Made by a program: the position numbers and the translations under genes
Shown here: in pieces, positions 38,675 to 47,660 of the stretch
Numbering within the stretch: the stretch's first letter is position 1
Layout: each line of letters opens with the position of its first letter
DNA from: Lysobacter soli
GTDB taxonomy: Bacteria > Pseudomonadota > Gammaproteobacteria > Xanthomonadales > Xanthomonadaceae
Assembly: GCF_003382285.1 (NCBI RefSeq)
Contig: NZ_QTJR01000010.1
Coordinates: 109,077-173,076, forward strand
Direction of reading: 5' to 3'
Length of the DNA: 64,000 nucleotides
Notes under the pieces: generated by a model
The model's input: the letters and a program-made list of their open reading frames with translations, nothing else
Databases searched by the model: none
What the model was told of the DNA's origin: nothing

Positions 38675-38909
38675 GCGGCGATTTTACAGGTGCGACTGCG
38701 CCGCCTTCCTTCCGTGAAGCTGCGGCTTTGAAGTGACGTTGCGATGTGCCGATCGCGGCGGGGGACCGTCACGTTTCGATGAAGTTCCTGCACCTTCCAG
38801 TACAGTATTCAGGTTAAATTTCGGTTAGCTCCGGATACTCCACGGCACCGGCGCCACTCGCGTTTCCCCCAAACAGGCGTCGGACACCTAATAAAGAGGC
38901 TGAGACCTT

Positions 38910-39485
38910 ATGAAGCGTTCCCTGCTTGCCCTGACCCTGCTCGCCGCGCTGCCGTTCGCCGCGTCGGCTGCCGACAACGTCTCGTACAACTACATCGAAG
39001 GCGGCTACGTCGGCACCAGCACCGACACCATCGGCGGCTTCAACGACACGCCGGATTCGGATGGCTGGTCGGTCGGCGGTTCCGGCGCCATCGCGCCGAA
39101 CTTCCACCTGTTCGGCAACTACAGCAGCCAGGAGTTCGACCACAACTTCGGCGACCTGGACCGCTGGCGCCTGGGCGTGGGCTACAACCACGAGATCAAC
39201 TCCAGCGTCGACCTGCTCACCCGCGTCGCGTACGAGAAGGCCGAGTTCGATGCCATCGACCTGGACGGCTGGAGCGTTGAAGCCGGCGTGCGCGCGGGCC
39301 TGACCCCGAACATCGAAGCCTTCGCGCTGGCCGGTTACGAGGACTACGACCAGGGCGTCGACGGCGAGTTCTACGGCCGCGTCGGTGCGCAGGTGAAGTT
39401 CAACCAGACCTGGGGCATCAACGGCGAAGTGAAGTTCGTCGACGGCTACACCGAGTACTTCGTCGGCCCGCGCATCAGCTTCTGA
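38910..39485 (+). CDS. Ax21-family outer-membrane beta-barrel protein, copy 1
   Basis: A 191-residue protein. The signal peptide ends at ASA near residue 20, and the mature protein begins ADNVSYNYIEGGY, the N-terminal pattern of the Xanthomonas Ax21 family. Alternating polar and hydrophobic strands and a terminal phenylalanine (PRISF) indicate an outer-membrane barrel. It is the shortest and most Ax21-like of three tandem paralogues. Ax21 is exported and found in vesicles; its reported role as an immune elicitor or quorum signal has been retracted, so function remains open. A terminator follows 74 bp after the stop. Confidence 0.85.
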   Translation: MKRSLLALTLLAALPFAASAADNVSYNYIEGGYVGTSTDTIGGFNDTPDSDGWSVGGSGAIAPNFHLFGNYSSQEFDHNFGDLDRWRLGVGYNHEINSSVDLLTRVAYEKAEFDAIDLDGWSVEAGVRAGLTPNIEAFALAGYEDYDQGVDGEFYGRVGAQVKFNQTWGINGEVKFVDGYTEYFVGPRISF

Positions 39486-39559
39486 TCGCAGCGTCCGATC
39501 CCGCCATCGGCGGACAACGAGTTCCACGACAGCGTTCTCTCTCCCCCATGTCGTGATTG

Positions 39560-39588
39560 GAAGCCCGGCCCACGCCGGGCTTCTTTTT
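39560..39588 (+). terminator. Rho-independent terminator after Ax21 copy 1
   Basis: Ten-base perfect arms GAAGCCCGGC and GCCGGGCTTC with a four-base loop, followed by five T residues. Confidence 0.9.
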
Positions 39589-39688
39589 GTGACCACAGGC
39601 ACCCTTGTATTAACGATTTCTTCACGATATGGTGCGCCGGCCGCTGCAATGGCGGTCAGGGACCAATACCAAAAGGATCAGGGGACTC

Positions 39689-40342
39689 ATGAAGAAGCGT
39701 TTTGTTCTGGCTGCCATGCTGGCGGCCGCGCCGTTCGTCGCCTCCGCTGCGGACAACGGTGTCAGCTACACCTACATCGAAGGCGGCTACAACCAGGCCC
39801 GCATCGATCACGACGACGAAATTCTGGGCGACTTCGACGCCGACGGCGGCTATCTGCGCGGTTCGTTCGGCGTGAGCAAGTCGGTTTACCTGTTCGGAAG
39901 CTACGCCAGTGGCGAAGACAGCGACAACGTCAGCCTCGACATCGGCCTGCCCGATCCGTACGAAGCCAAGGTCGACGACGAGCTGACGATCAGCGAATTC
40001 GGCGTGGGCTTCCACTCGGCCATGGGCGAGCGCGTGGACTTCATCGGCGAGCTGGCCTACTTCCGCATGGAAGAAGACTTCAAGGTCCACGACGATGAAG
40101 GCACCTACACCGATCGTTGGCACGTCAACGGCGGCCGGGCCTCGGTCGGCATCCGTGGCGGCAACGAGCACGTCGAAGGCTGGGCGAAGATCGGCTACCT
40201 CGATGCGAGCGACTTCAACGGCAACTTCGTCGGCGGCGTCGGCGGCCAGTACAAGTTCAACCAGACCTGGGGTCTGGTAGGCGAAGTGGAAGTGTTCGAC
40301 GACCTGTCCCGCTACATGGTCGGCGTGCGCGCGAGCTTCTGA
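39689..40342 (+). CDS. Ax21-family outer-membrane beta-barrel protein, copy 2
   Basis: A 217-residue protein. A signal peptide (MKKRFVLAAMLAAAPFVASA) precedes the mature start ADNGVSYTYIEGGY. Barrel strands include VYLFGSYASGE, VGFHSAMGERVDFIGELAY and GWAKIGYL, and the end is YMVGVRASF. It shares the NQTWGL segment near the C-terminus with both neighbours (KFNQTWGI in copy 1, KLTQTWGL in copy 3). It is flanked by terminators, so it is transcribed alone. A weak promoter-like pair TTGTAT/TATGGT with 17-bp spacing lies at 39605-39633. Confidence 0.85.
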   Translation: MKKRFVLAAMLAAAPFVASAADNGVSYTYIEGGYNQARIDHDDEILGDFDADGGYLRGSFGVSKSVYLFGSYASGEDSDNVSLDIGLPDPYEAKVDDELTISEFGVGFHSAMGERVDFIGELAYFRMEEDFKVHDDEGTYTDRWHVNGGRASVGIRGGNEHVEGWAKIGYLDASDFNGNFVGGVGGQYKFNQTWGLVGEVEVFDDLSRYMVGVRASF

Positions 40343-40363
40343 CCTCGCTGCAACGCAACCACC

Positions 40364-40389
40364 AAAGACCCGGCTCCGGCCGGGTCTTT
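40364..40389 (+). terminator. Rho-independent terminator after Ax21 copy 2
   Basis: Ten-base arms AAAGACCCGG and CCGGGTCTTT around a six-base loop; the right arm ends in TTT and more T residues follow. Confidence 0.85.
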
Positions 40390-40474
40390 CGTTTGCGATG
40401 CCCGCCTCATGCCGCGCGGGCGCTTTCGTGCCAAAGTGCGGCCTGGTTTGCACGCGCCTTTTTTTGGGGATCGG

Positions 40475-41113
40475 ATGAAGAAGCAACTTGCACTCGCGGC
40501 CGCGCTGGCGGCCGCGCCGTTCGCCGCGCTCGCCGGCGGACACAGCTACACGTACCTGGAAGCCGGGTACGCGCAACTCAACCAGGAACTGCCGGCACCC
40601 GCAGGATTCGAAATCGACGACATCGAGGCCGGCGGCTTCTACGTGGCCGGTTCGGCGGAGATCGCGCCGTCGATCCATCTGTTCGGCGCCTACCGCAAGG
40701 GCGACGACGACGTCAGCGTCTCGCTGCCGATGGGCGGCGGTGAAATCGGCAGTGCCGGCATCGACATGTCGCAGGGCGTGCTCGGCGCCGGCTGGCACCA
40801 CGACCTGCGCGATCGCACCGACCTGGTCGCCGAACTGAGCTGGCTTCGCACGAAGATCGACGTCAAGGACGATGAGGAAGGCGCGGACGAAGGCGACGAT
40901 GTCCGCATCGCCGTGGGCGTGCGCCACCTCATCGCCGACAACGTCGAGCTGTGGGTGAAGGGCAACTACACCGACGGCGATCTCTACGACGGCGCCTTCA
41001 GCGCCAGCGCCGGCGTGCAGTACAAGCTCACGCAGACGTGGGGCCTGGTGGCCGAAGCCGAGGGCGGTGGCGACACGTCGATGTTCGGCGTGGGCGTACG
41101 TGCGAACTTCTGA
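40475..41113 (+). CDS. Ax21-family outer-membrane beta-barrel protein, copy 3
   Basis: A 212-residue protein. The signal peptide MKKQLALAAALAAAPFAALA is followed by GGHSYTYLEAGYAQ, a divergent form of the Ax21 N-terminus. Barrel strands run to the terminal VGVRANF. An acidic loop (DDEEGADEGDD, near residue 130) is probably surface-exposed. It is followed by a bidirectional terminator shared with gpsA. It is a paralogue of the two upstream genes, diverged mainly in the loops. Confidence 0.8.
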   Translation: MKKQLALAAALAAAPFAALAGGHSYTYLEAGYAQLNQELPAPAGFEIDDIEAGGFYVAGSAEIAPSIHLFGAYRKGDDDVSVSLPMGGGEIGSAGIDMSQGVLGAGWHHDLRDRTDLVAELSWLRTKIDVKDDEEGADEGDDVRIAVGVRHLIADNVELWVKGNYTDGDLYDGAFSASAGVQYKLTQTWGLVAEAEGGGDTSMFGVGVRANF

Positions 41114-41132
41114 CGAAGCGATCGAGCGGAAC

Positions 41133-41163
41133 AAAAAACCCGGCCTCGGCCGGGTTTTCTTTT
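41133..41163. terminator. Bidirectional terminator between Ax21 copy 3 and gpsA
   Basis: Arms AAAACCCGG and CCGGGTTTT with A-rich 5' and T-rich 3' flanks allow termination from both sides; the two genes converge here. Confidence 0.85.
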
Positions 41164-41179
41164 CGGACATCCGGAACGC

Positions 41180-42208
41180 TCAGCCGAACAGGTTGCGCGG
41201 ATATTCCGGCTTCTGTTCGCGCGAGAGCAGGAGCTTGAGGCCCTCGGCCGGCGTCAGGTCGCCGTGCAGCACGCATTGCACCGCGCTGGAGATCGGCAGT
41301 TCGATGCCGTGGCGCTCGGCCTGGCGCATGACCTCGTCGGCCGTCTGCACCGATTCGACCACCTGTCCAATCTCGCGCACGGCGTCCTCGATCGACTGGC
41401 CGCGGCCGAGCGCGAGGCCCAGGCGACGGTTGCGCGAAAGATCGCCCGTACACGTGAGCACCAGGTCGCCCAGGCCCGCCAGGCCCATCAGCGTCTCGGC
41501 CTTGCCGCCGATGGCGTGATTGAGGCGGAGCATCTCGTTGAGCCCGCGGGTGATCAGGCCCGCACGCGCGTTGAGGCCGAGCTGCATGCCGTCGGCGACG
41601 CCGGTGGCGACCGCGAGCACGTTCTTCATCGCGCCGCCGAGTTCCGCGCCGAGCATGTCGTTGCCGGTGTAGGCGCGGAACGCCGGACCGTGCAGAGCAT
41701 CGGCGACGGCCTGCGCGAACGACGCGTCGTTACCGTGCACGGTCAGGGCGGTCGGCAGGCCCTGCGCGACTTCCTTCGCGAACGACGGGCCCGTCACGAC
41801 GGCCAGCGGCACGTCGGGACCGAGCACCTCTTCGGCTACTTCATGCAGGAACCGGCCGCTGCCCGGCTCGAACCCCTTCGTCGCCCACGCCACGCCGGCG
41901 TGTGCCGGGCGATGCGGGGCGAGCTTGCGCAGGGTTTCGGCGAAGGCGTGCGAGGGCACGACGACGAGGACGAAGTCGGCACCCTTCAGCGAATGCTCGA
42001 GATCGGTGGTCGCGCGCAGCGACGCCGGCAGCGGAATGCCGGGGAGGTAGCGCGGGTTCTCGTGGCGGGTTTCGATGGCCTCAATGCCGTCGGCATCGCG
42101 ACCCCACAGCACGGTCGGGTGACCGTGCCGTGCGATCAGGGCTGCCAGGGCGGTGCCCCAGGAGCCCGCGCCGAGCACCGCGACGTTAGGAAGTGCGTTC
42201 GCTTCCAT
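41180..42208 (-). CDS. gpsA: Glycerol-3-phosphate dehydrogenase [NAD(P)+]
   Basis: The 342-residue cytosolic enzyme reduces dihydroxyacetone phosphate to sn-glycerol 3-phosphate for phospholipid synthesis. The Rossmann motif GAGSWGTA is at 13-20, followed by [16 protein letters not shown] and the catalytic Lys in [12 protein letters not shown]. It lies 12 bp after secB on the same strand, the conserved secB-gpsA arrangement of gammaproteobacteria. Its product feeds PlsB, encoded about 11 kb away. Confidence 0.96.
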   Translation of the reverse strand: MEANALPNVAVLGAGSWGTALAALIARHGHPTVLWGRDADGIEAIETRHENPRYLPGIPLPASLRATTDLEHSLKGADFVLVVVPSHAFAETLRKLAPHRPAHAGVAWATKGFEPGSGRFLHEVAEEVLGPDVPLAVVTGPSFAKEVAQGLPTALTVHGNDASFAQAVADALHGPAFRAYTGNDMLGAELGGAMKNVLAVATGVADGMQLGLNARAGLITRGLNEMLRLNHAIGGKAETLMGLAGLGDLVLTCTGDLSRNRRLGLALGRGQSIEDAVREIGQVVESVQTADEVMRQAERHGIELPISSAVQCVLHGDLTPAEGLKLLLSREQKPEYPRNLFG

Positions 42209-42220
42209 GCCGCGGCGCGA

Positions 42221-42733
42221 TCAGGCGTTGCCGGCGGTCTCGGCGTCGGCCAGACCCGACTGCTGCTGCGCGGCGCGCTGGCGGAGGCCTTCGGCGTAGA
42301 GCGCGTCGAAGTTGATCGGCTGCAGGTAGAACGGCGGGAAGCCGCCGGCCTGGATGAGGTCGCTGATCAGCTGGCGGGTGTACGGGTACAGGACGTTCGG
42401 GCAGTGCGTGCCGAGCATCGCGTCCAGCGTCTGCGCGTCGAAGCCGGCCAGGCCGAACACGCCGGCCTGCTTCACTTCGGCGACGTACAGGGTCTTCTCG
42501 TTGGCCGAGCAGGTCAGCGTGATGCCCAGGACGACTTCGAAGGCGTTGTCGTTGAGGCGCTGCACGCTCTGGTTGAGGTTCATCTGGAGCTGCGGCTGCG
42601 CCTGCTCGTTGAAGATCGCCGGACCGCCCGGAACCTCGAAGGAGACGTCCTTGACGTAGATCTTCTCGACGGTGAACGCCGGGCCGTTGGTTTCGGCGGA
42701 CGCGGCATTGCCGTTGACGTTTTCTTCGGACAT
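42221..42733 (-). CDS. secB: Protein-export chaperone SecB
   Basis: The 170-residue cytosolic chaperone forms tetramers, holds preproteins unfolded and hands them to SecA. Conserved blocks are [26 protein letters not shown] and [20 protein letters not shown]. The N-terminal 20 residues and Ala/Gln-rich C-terminus are variable. The MSEENV start is preferred over an upstream Met in the same frame. It precedes gpsA. Confidence 0.96.
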   Translation of the reverse strand: MSEENVNGNAASAETNGPAFTVEKIYVKDVSFEVPGGPAIFNEQAQPQLQMNLNQSVQRLNDNAFEVVLGITLTCSANEKTLYVAEVKQAGVFGLAGFDAQTLDAMLGTHCPNVLYPYTRQLISDLIQAGGFPPFYLQPINFDALYAEGLRQRAAQQQSGLADAETAGNA

Positions 42734-42918
42734 CTCTCGTGCTCCAAGCGTTGAAATTGCGGTAAGTGGTCGATTATGGCACGCGTTCACGACGTGCCCG
42801 GCTGTTCAGAATGCGTGGGCGAAGGCGCCCCGACGAGCCACCAGGGCCGGTCCCCAAGGACGGTGTTGGGGCGTGCGCGACGGCGATCAACCCCGCCGAG
42901 CGCGGCAAGAATCGCGCG

Positions 42919-43356
42919 TCAGGCGCGACCCTTCACCAGCGGCAGGTCGGCCGCCTGCCAGGCGCCGATGCCGCCGTCGAGCCAGTACACGTGCTTGAAG
43001 CCGGCCTTCTTCAGGCGCTTGGCGGCATCGGCCGAGCCCTGGCCGTTGCGGCAGACGACCACCACCGGAAGTTCCTTCGCGCCGGCGAGCAGCTTGCTCT
43101 CCGGATCGAACTGGCTGGGCTGCACCGACTTGCTGCCGGCGATGTGGCCCTTCTCGAAGTCGGCGCTGGCCGACAGGTCGACCACCAGCGCGTTCTCGCG
43201 GTTCATCAGGCCCGTCAGCTCGGCCGGGCGCAGCGCCTTGTAGCCGCGGAACAGGCGCGCGACTTCGGTGTAGAGGATCGCCACCGTCAGGCCGACGAGG
43301 CCGAGCGAGAGGTAGAGGTGGCGCTCGGCGAAGGCCAGCAGGTCTTGGAAAGTCAC
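42919..43356 (-). CDS. Membrane-anchored rhodanese-like protein (YibN-like)
   Basis: A 145-residue protein with an N-terminal transmembrane helix (LYLSLGLVGLTVAILY, about 14-29) and a C-terminal rhodanese domain facing the cytosol. The active-site loop is CRNGQGS with Cys102, so sulfur transfer is plausible. YibN sits upstream of grxC-secB-gpsA in E. coli. Here grxC is absent and a 185-bp gap without a gene separates it from secB. Its sulfur acceptor is unknown. Confidence 0.88.
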   Translation of the reverse strand: MTFQDLLAFAERHLYLSLGLVGLTVAILYTEVARLFRGYKALRPAELTGLMNRENALVVDLSASADFEKGHIAGSKSVQPSQFDPESKLLAGAKELPVVVVCRNGQGSADAAKRLKKAGFKHVYWLDGGIGAWQAADLPLVKGRA

Positions 43357-43428
43357 GGCATCACGGCGCAGGAAACGGGGCCGGGATTGTCGCCCAGTGG
43401 CGGCGGCGGCGCAAAACAGCGCGTTTTG

Positions 43429-43854
43429 TTACTCGCCATCCCACAGGTCGGGCATGCCGGACACGAGCCACCAGTTCTTGGACGCCTCGTCCCAGCGCCA
43501 TTCCTCGCGGTAGCGGACCGTGCGTTCGGCCTGCGTGTGGCGGTTGACCACGCCGATCTCGATGTCCCGCAGCGCGATGCCGCCCTTCTTGTCGGCCGAG
43601 CTGTTGCGCTCGCGATAGGCGGTGATCTGGACCTGCTCGTAGCGCTTGAGCTCCAGGTCCGACACGGGGTGTGCCTCGCGGTAGCCCGGTTCGATCAGGC
43701 TCAGCGCACCCTCGAAGTCGCCCCAGCGGATCGCGCCCGACCATGCGTACTGGTTGGCCTGCAGCTGGTCCATCTTGCCGCGGGCGAAGGCGGGCGCGGT
43801 GGCCACGAGCAGCAGCGCCAGCACGGCCAGCAGCAGGGTCTTGGTCAGGCGCAT
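43429..43854 (-). CDS. Hypothetical exported protein
   Basis: A 141-residue protein. A signal peptide (TKTLLLAVLALLLVATAPAFA) is followed by a compact soluble domain with Trp-rich strands at the end (YREEWRWDEASKNWWLVSG). AGGGGA precedes the chosen ATG. The pattern resembles NTF2-like periplasmic proteins but I do not assign it. It lies between the rhodanese and thioesterase-like genes, all on the same strand with short gaps. Confidence 0.7.
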   Translation of the reverse strand: MRLTKTLLLAVLALLLVATAPAFARGKMDQLQANQYAWSGAIRWGDFEGALSLIEPGYREAHPVSDLELKRYEQVQITAYRERNSSADKKGGIALRDIEIGVVNRHTQAERTVRYREEWRWDEASKNWWLVSGMPDLWDGE

Positions 43855-43882
43855 CGCGTTCCCCTCGATTCGAGCGCCCATG

Positions 43883-44389
43883 CTAGCCGCTGATCGCGCC
43901 CGCCGCGCGCGGCTTGGCGATGGCGACATAGCGGGCGGTGAACTCCGTCGCGATTCCGCCGTCGGGCAGCTTCGCGCGGGCGACCAGGCCGATGCGCGCC
44001 CGGCCGCGTTCGCGCAGCGTGGCGATGAAGCCGGGCCATGCGGCATCCGGCGCAAGTTCGGCTTCGACGTCCAGGTCGGCGAAGAGCGGCGCGAGGTAGC
44101 GGATCTGGCTGTCGGCGACGAACACCTCGGCCTCCAGCCCCGCTTCCTCGACGTGCAGCGACACCAGGCCCCAGGACGCCAACGTCATCATCGACGCCAG
44201 GCTGCCGCCGAACGCGCAGCCCTTGTCGTTGACATGCGTGGCCAGAGGCGCATGCAGACGCAGGCGATAGCCGTCGTAATCGGCGACCGACACGTCCATA
44301 GCCGCGACCGGCGGCATCGACTGGTAGTGGTGATGCAGGCGGGCGAGTGCGTCGGCGTACGGATGCAGGGCGCGTGGATCGGAAGTCAT
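43883..44389 (-). CDS. YiiD C-terminal-like thioesterase (hotdog fold)
   Basis: A 168-residue protein. NDKGCAFGGSLASMMTLASWG is the hotdog-fold thioesterase core, and SQIRYLAPLFADLDVEAEL and EFTARYVAI follow. This resembles the thioesterase part of YiiD without its acetyltransferase half. The acyl substrate is unknown. The start is 46 bp from the divergent hemD start. Confidence 0.75.
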   Translation of the reverse strand: MTSDPRALHPYADALARLHHHYQSMPPVAAMDVSVADYDGYRLRLHAPLATHVNDKGCAFGGSLASMMTLASWGLVSLHVEEAGLEAEVFVADSQIRYLAPLFADLDVEAELAPDAAWPGFIATLRERGRARIGLVARAKLPDGGIATEFTARYVAIAKPRAAGAISG

Positions 44390-44435
44390 GCGAGGGCCGG
44401 GAATGGGGGACGCGCGGGACGGCTATGCTGGTGCG

Positions 44436-45197
44436 ATGCCCGCTCCCGCGACGCCCGGATGGTACGTGATCTCGCTGCGCGCACGCGGCGAGCACGCGCC
44501 GATGCGCGCTGCGGCCGCTTCCGCGGGTGCGGGTTTGATCGCGATCTCGCCTTGGCGCCTCCATCTGCGCGACGACGAAACCACACGAGAACGATTGCAC
44601 GAAGCGTTGGCCGCACCGCGCGTGGTCGTCACCAGTCCCGTCGCGGTGCGTGCGGCGCGACGCCTGCAACCGTTGCGCGCGCTGCCCGGACAGCGCTGGT
44701 TCGCGGTCGGCGAAGGCACGGCGATCGCGCTTCGCCGCGCGGGTGTCGCCGATGTGGAAGCCCCGCGTCGCATGGACAGCGAAGGGCTGTTGTCGCTGCC
44801 CGGACTGGCGGAACTGACCGGGCAAACGGTCGGTTTCGTCACCGCGCCCGGTGGGCGCGGCGTGCTGATCCCCGCACTCGAAGCACGTGGTGCAAGCGTG
44901 ATCCGCGCCGATGTATACGAACGCATCGCCGTCGCGCCTTCGCCGCGCTCGCTCGCCCGTCTGGCCGAACTGGACGCGCCGGCGAAGCTCGCGCTCTCCA
45001 GCGCCGAAGCGCTCCAGCTCGTCGTCGATGCGCTTCCCGAACTAGTGCTCGATCGCCTGCGCCGCGCGCAGGTCGTCGCCGCGAGCGAGCGTCTGGCCGA
45101 CATCGCACGTACCCACGGCTTCACCGACGTGGTCATCGCGCGCAGCGCGCGTCCGGCCGACCTCGTCGCTGCGGCGGCCGGCACGCCCGCGGCGTGA
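44436..45197 (+). CDS. hemD: Uroporphyrinogen-III synthase
   Basis: The 253-residue cytosolic enzyme closes hydroxymethylbilane to uroporphyrinogen III with inversion of ring D. The fold is poorly conserved in sequence; WFAVGEGTAIALRRAGV, SEGLLSLPGL, ALSSAEALQLVV and VVAASERLADIARTHGF are the usual patches. The identity is confirmed by the adjacent hemX and hemY. The start at MPAPATPGW is preferred over an ATG 48 bp upstream. Confidence 0.88.
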   Translation: MPAPATPGWYVISLRARGEHAPMRAAAASAGAGLIAISPWRLHLRDDETTRERLHEALAAPRVVVTSPVAVRAARRLQPLRALPGQRWFAVGEGTAIALRRAGVADVEAPRRMDSEGLLSLPGLAELTGQTVGFVTAPGGRGVLIPALEARGASVIRADVYERIAVAPSPRSLARLAELDAPAKLALSSAEALQLVVDALPELVLDRLRRAQVVAASERLADIARTHGFTDVVIARSARPADLVAAAAGTPAA

Positions 45198-45249
45198 CGC
45201 GCGTCGCCATCCGGTAGCATGGCGCCCTCCGCGCTTTGCCGAGTCAGCC

Positions 45250-46233
45250 GTGTCGACCGTGTCCCCTCCCGCCCCGACCACGCCGCCCGCCCGCCGCTCG
45301 CGGGGCTGGATCGCGTGGCTGATCGTCGTCGTGCTCGCCGTCATCGCCGGCGCATGGGGATGGACGCAGTGGCAGGCGCGCAACGAGCGCGACCGCGAGC
45401 AGCAGCTCGATGCCGGCCAGCGCCTGGACGCGGTGGAAGGTCGCATCGATTCGATCCGTCGCGACCAGCGCTCGCAGCTGCAGCGACTGCAGCAGGCCGA
45501 CGCGACCAACCGCGTGCTGCGCGATGAAGTGCTCGGTATCGGCCAGCGTTCGTCGCTGATCGAGGACACCGTGTCCAAGCTCGCCGATCCCAACCGCCAC
45601 GGCGAACAGGCGCTGCGCCTGGACGAAGCCGAACTGCTGCTCAACATGGCGCAGCAACGCCTGCTGATCGCCGGCGACCTGGAAGGCGCGCGCCGTGCGT
45701 ACGTGCTTGCGGGCAACGTGCTCGACGGCATCGACGATCCGGCGTACCTGAGCCTGCGCCAGACGCTGCAGCAGGAACGCGCGGGTGTTGATGCCCTCGG
45801 CGTCGAACCGCGCGTGCGTGCGATGGCCGAACTGGATGCGTTCGCGCAGACGATCAGCACCGCGCCGGTCGAAGCGCAGTCCACGTTGCCATCCGATGCG
45901 CCGTGGTGGCGTCGTGCATTCGCGACGCTGATCGACGTACAGCCGAGCGATCGCACCGTCGCCGTGCAGCCCCCCGATCGCATCGCCGCGGCGTCGGGAT
46001 TGCAGCTGGAAATCTCGCTGGCGCGCGCCGCCGCCGAACGCCGGGACGACGCTGGTTTCCGCAAGGCGCTGCAACGCGCCGAAGGCTGGATGACGCGGCT
46101 GTGGCCACCGTCGCCCATGCTCGACCAGCAGCGCGCGAAGCTGCGCGAAATCGCCGGCCGTGAGCTTTCACTCACGCTTCCGACGCTGGGCAGCACACTG
46201 CAGCAGCTGCGCCAGTTGCGCGCCGCGGGTTGA
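45250..46233 (+). CDS. hemX: HemX family membrane protein
   Basis: A 327-residue inner-membrane protein. One transmembrane helix (GWIAWLIVVVLAVIAGAWGW, about 19-38) is followed by an extended coiled-coil region rich in Gln/Arg/Leu and a conserved C-terminal part (DEAELLLNMAQQRLLIAGD). It was formerly called uroporphyrin-III methyltransferase, but it lacks SAM-binding motifs, so the enzymatic name is doubtful. It begins with GTG, 52 bp after hemD, and precedes hemY in an operon. Confidence 0.9.
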   Translation: MSTVSPPAPTTPPARRSRGWIAWLIVVVLAVIAGAWGWTQWQARNERDREQQLDAGQRLDAVEGRIDSIRRDQRSQLQRLQQADATNRVLRDEVLGIGQRSSLIEDTVSKLADPNRHGEQALRLDEAELLLNMAQQRLLIAGDLEGARRAYVLAGNVLDGIDDPAYLSLRQTLQQERAGVDALGVEPRVRAMAELDAFAQTISTAPVEAQSTLPSDAPWWRRAFATLIDVQPSDRTVAVQPPDRIAAASGLQLEISLARAAAERRDDAGFRKALQRAEGWMTRLWPPSPMLDQQRAKLREIAGRELSLTLPTLGSTLQQLRQLRAAG

Positions 46234-46312
46234 TCGCAACCTCCCCCGCGCGCATCGCCGGATGCCCCGGCACGCACGAACACATCGACGACCCCGCGAC
46301 AAGGAGCCGCCC

Positions 46313-47563
46313 ATGAACCTGTTCCGCAACGTGCTGTTCTGGATCGTTCTGGCGCTGGTCGGCGCGCTGGTCGCGCAGTTGCTGGTGCTCGATCCGGGCT
46401 ACGTGCTCGTGCGCTACGGCGGCAACGACTACACGACGAATGTTCCGAAGGCGATCGCGCTGCTGGTCGTGGCGCTCGCCGTGTTGTGGCTGCTGTGGAA
46501 ACTGGCGACGCTGCCGTTCGTGGCGATGCGCCGCCATCGCCGCAAGCAGTCGCGCGCGCGATTGATCGACGGCGTCGACGCCGTGCATCGCGGCGAATGG
46601 ACGCGCGCGGAAAAACTGCTGGAGCAGGCCGCGCAGGAACCCGACGCATTGGCCGTCGGTCGCATCGGCGCGGCACGTGCGGCGATGGCGCGCGGCGACG
46701 AAACCGCGGCGCGTGCGCACCTGACGGCGATCGGCACGGCGAATCCGGCCTCGCGCGCGATTGCCGAAGCCGAATTCGCGCTGGCGCAGGGCCGTGCGAG
46801 CGAGGCGCTGTCGATCCTCGATGCGCCGTCGGCGACGCCGTTGCCGCCGCGCGGGCTCGTGCTGCGCGGCGAAGCGCTGGCATCGCTCGGCCGCAGCGGC
46901 GAGGCCTACGGCACGCTGGGCGCGCTTCGCCAGCAGCAGGCATTGTCGAACGAGCGCCTCGGCGCGCTGGAAGCGCAGTGGGCCGCCGCGTCGTTGCGCG
47001 AGGCGGCCGACGCGAACGTGCTCGCCGATCGCTGGGAAGCCTTGCCCAAGCCGCTTCGCAACGATCCCGCTGCCGTGGCCGCTTACGCCGAGCGCGCCGC
47101 CGCGATGCGCTGGGACGAAGCAGCGTCGAAAAGCATCGAGCAGGCGTTGGACGCTCAATGGGACGAATCGCTCGCCGCGTTGTACGGACGGTTGCCGGTA
47201 AACCGATTCGAACAACGCCGCGCCACGGCCGAACGCTGGTTGCCCGCGCATCCGGCGAGCCCCGCGCTGCTGCTCACGCTGGCGCGCCTGTCGCGCGCGC
47301 AGGGCCAGTGGCCGCAGGCGGAGCAATATCTGCATCGCGCGCTGGCGCAGGGCGGCAACAGCGAGGCGTGGGAGGAACTCGGCGATGGCTTCGCGGCGTC
47401 TGGCGAGGAGAAGCTGGCCCGCCATTGCTACGCCAACGCGTTGCGCGCCGCGCGCGGCGAAGCGACGCAGCCGCTGCCGGGACGGGACATGCGGCAGACG
47501 ATCTTCGACCAGGCGGTCGTGGAGGAGCGCGACGCGCATGGAGTGCCGCGGCTGCGGGAGTGA
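46313..47563 (+). CDS. hemY: HemY protein (heme-biosynthesis-associated TPR membrane protein)
   Basis: The 416 residues have two N-terminal helices (VLFWIVLALVGALVAQLLVL and IALLVVALAVLWLLW) forming the HemY_N region, then TPR-like helical repeats through the rest (for example AEKLLEQAAQEPDALAVG and AEQYLHRALAQGG). AGGAG precedes the ATG. HemY is encoded downstream of hemX throughout proteobacteria; its role in tetrapyrrole flow is not defined. This is not the Bacillus protoporphyrinogen oxidase also named HemY. Confidence 0.93.
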   Translation: MNLFRNVLFWIVLALVGALVAQLLVLDPGYVLVRYGGNDYTTNVPKAIALLVVALAVLWLLWKLATLPFVAMRRHRRKQSRARLIDGVDAVHRGEWTRAEKLLEQAAQEPDALAVGRIGAARAAMARGDETAARAHLTAIGTANPASRAIAEAEFALAQGRASEALSILDAPSATPLPPRGLVLRGEALASLGRSGEAYGTLGALRQQQALSNERLGALEAQWAAASLREAADANVLADRWEALPKPLRNDPAAVAAYAERAAAMRWDEAASKSIEQALDAQWDESLAALYGRLPVNRFEQRRATAERWLPAHPASPALLLTLARLSRAQGQWPQAEQYLHRALAQGGNSEAWEELGDGFAASGEEKLARHCYANALRAARGEATQPLPGRDMRQTIFDQAVVEERDAHGVPRLRE

Positions 47564-47660
47564 TGCACGCCGACGTGTCCGTTTCGTGGAGTAGTTCGCC
47601 GCGGGTGCGGCTCGCGTCCGCATTGCCGTCATTTCAGCGAAGGTTGGCTTCGCTCCCAGC

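Noticed and set aside
39605..39633. Promoter TTGTAT-17-TATGGT before Ax21 copy 2
   Set aside because: The -10 match is weak and no supporting feature was seen, so it is mentioned only in the gene entry.
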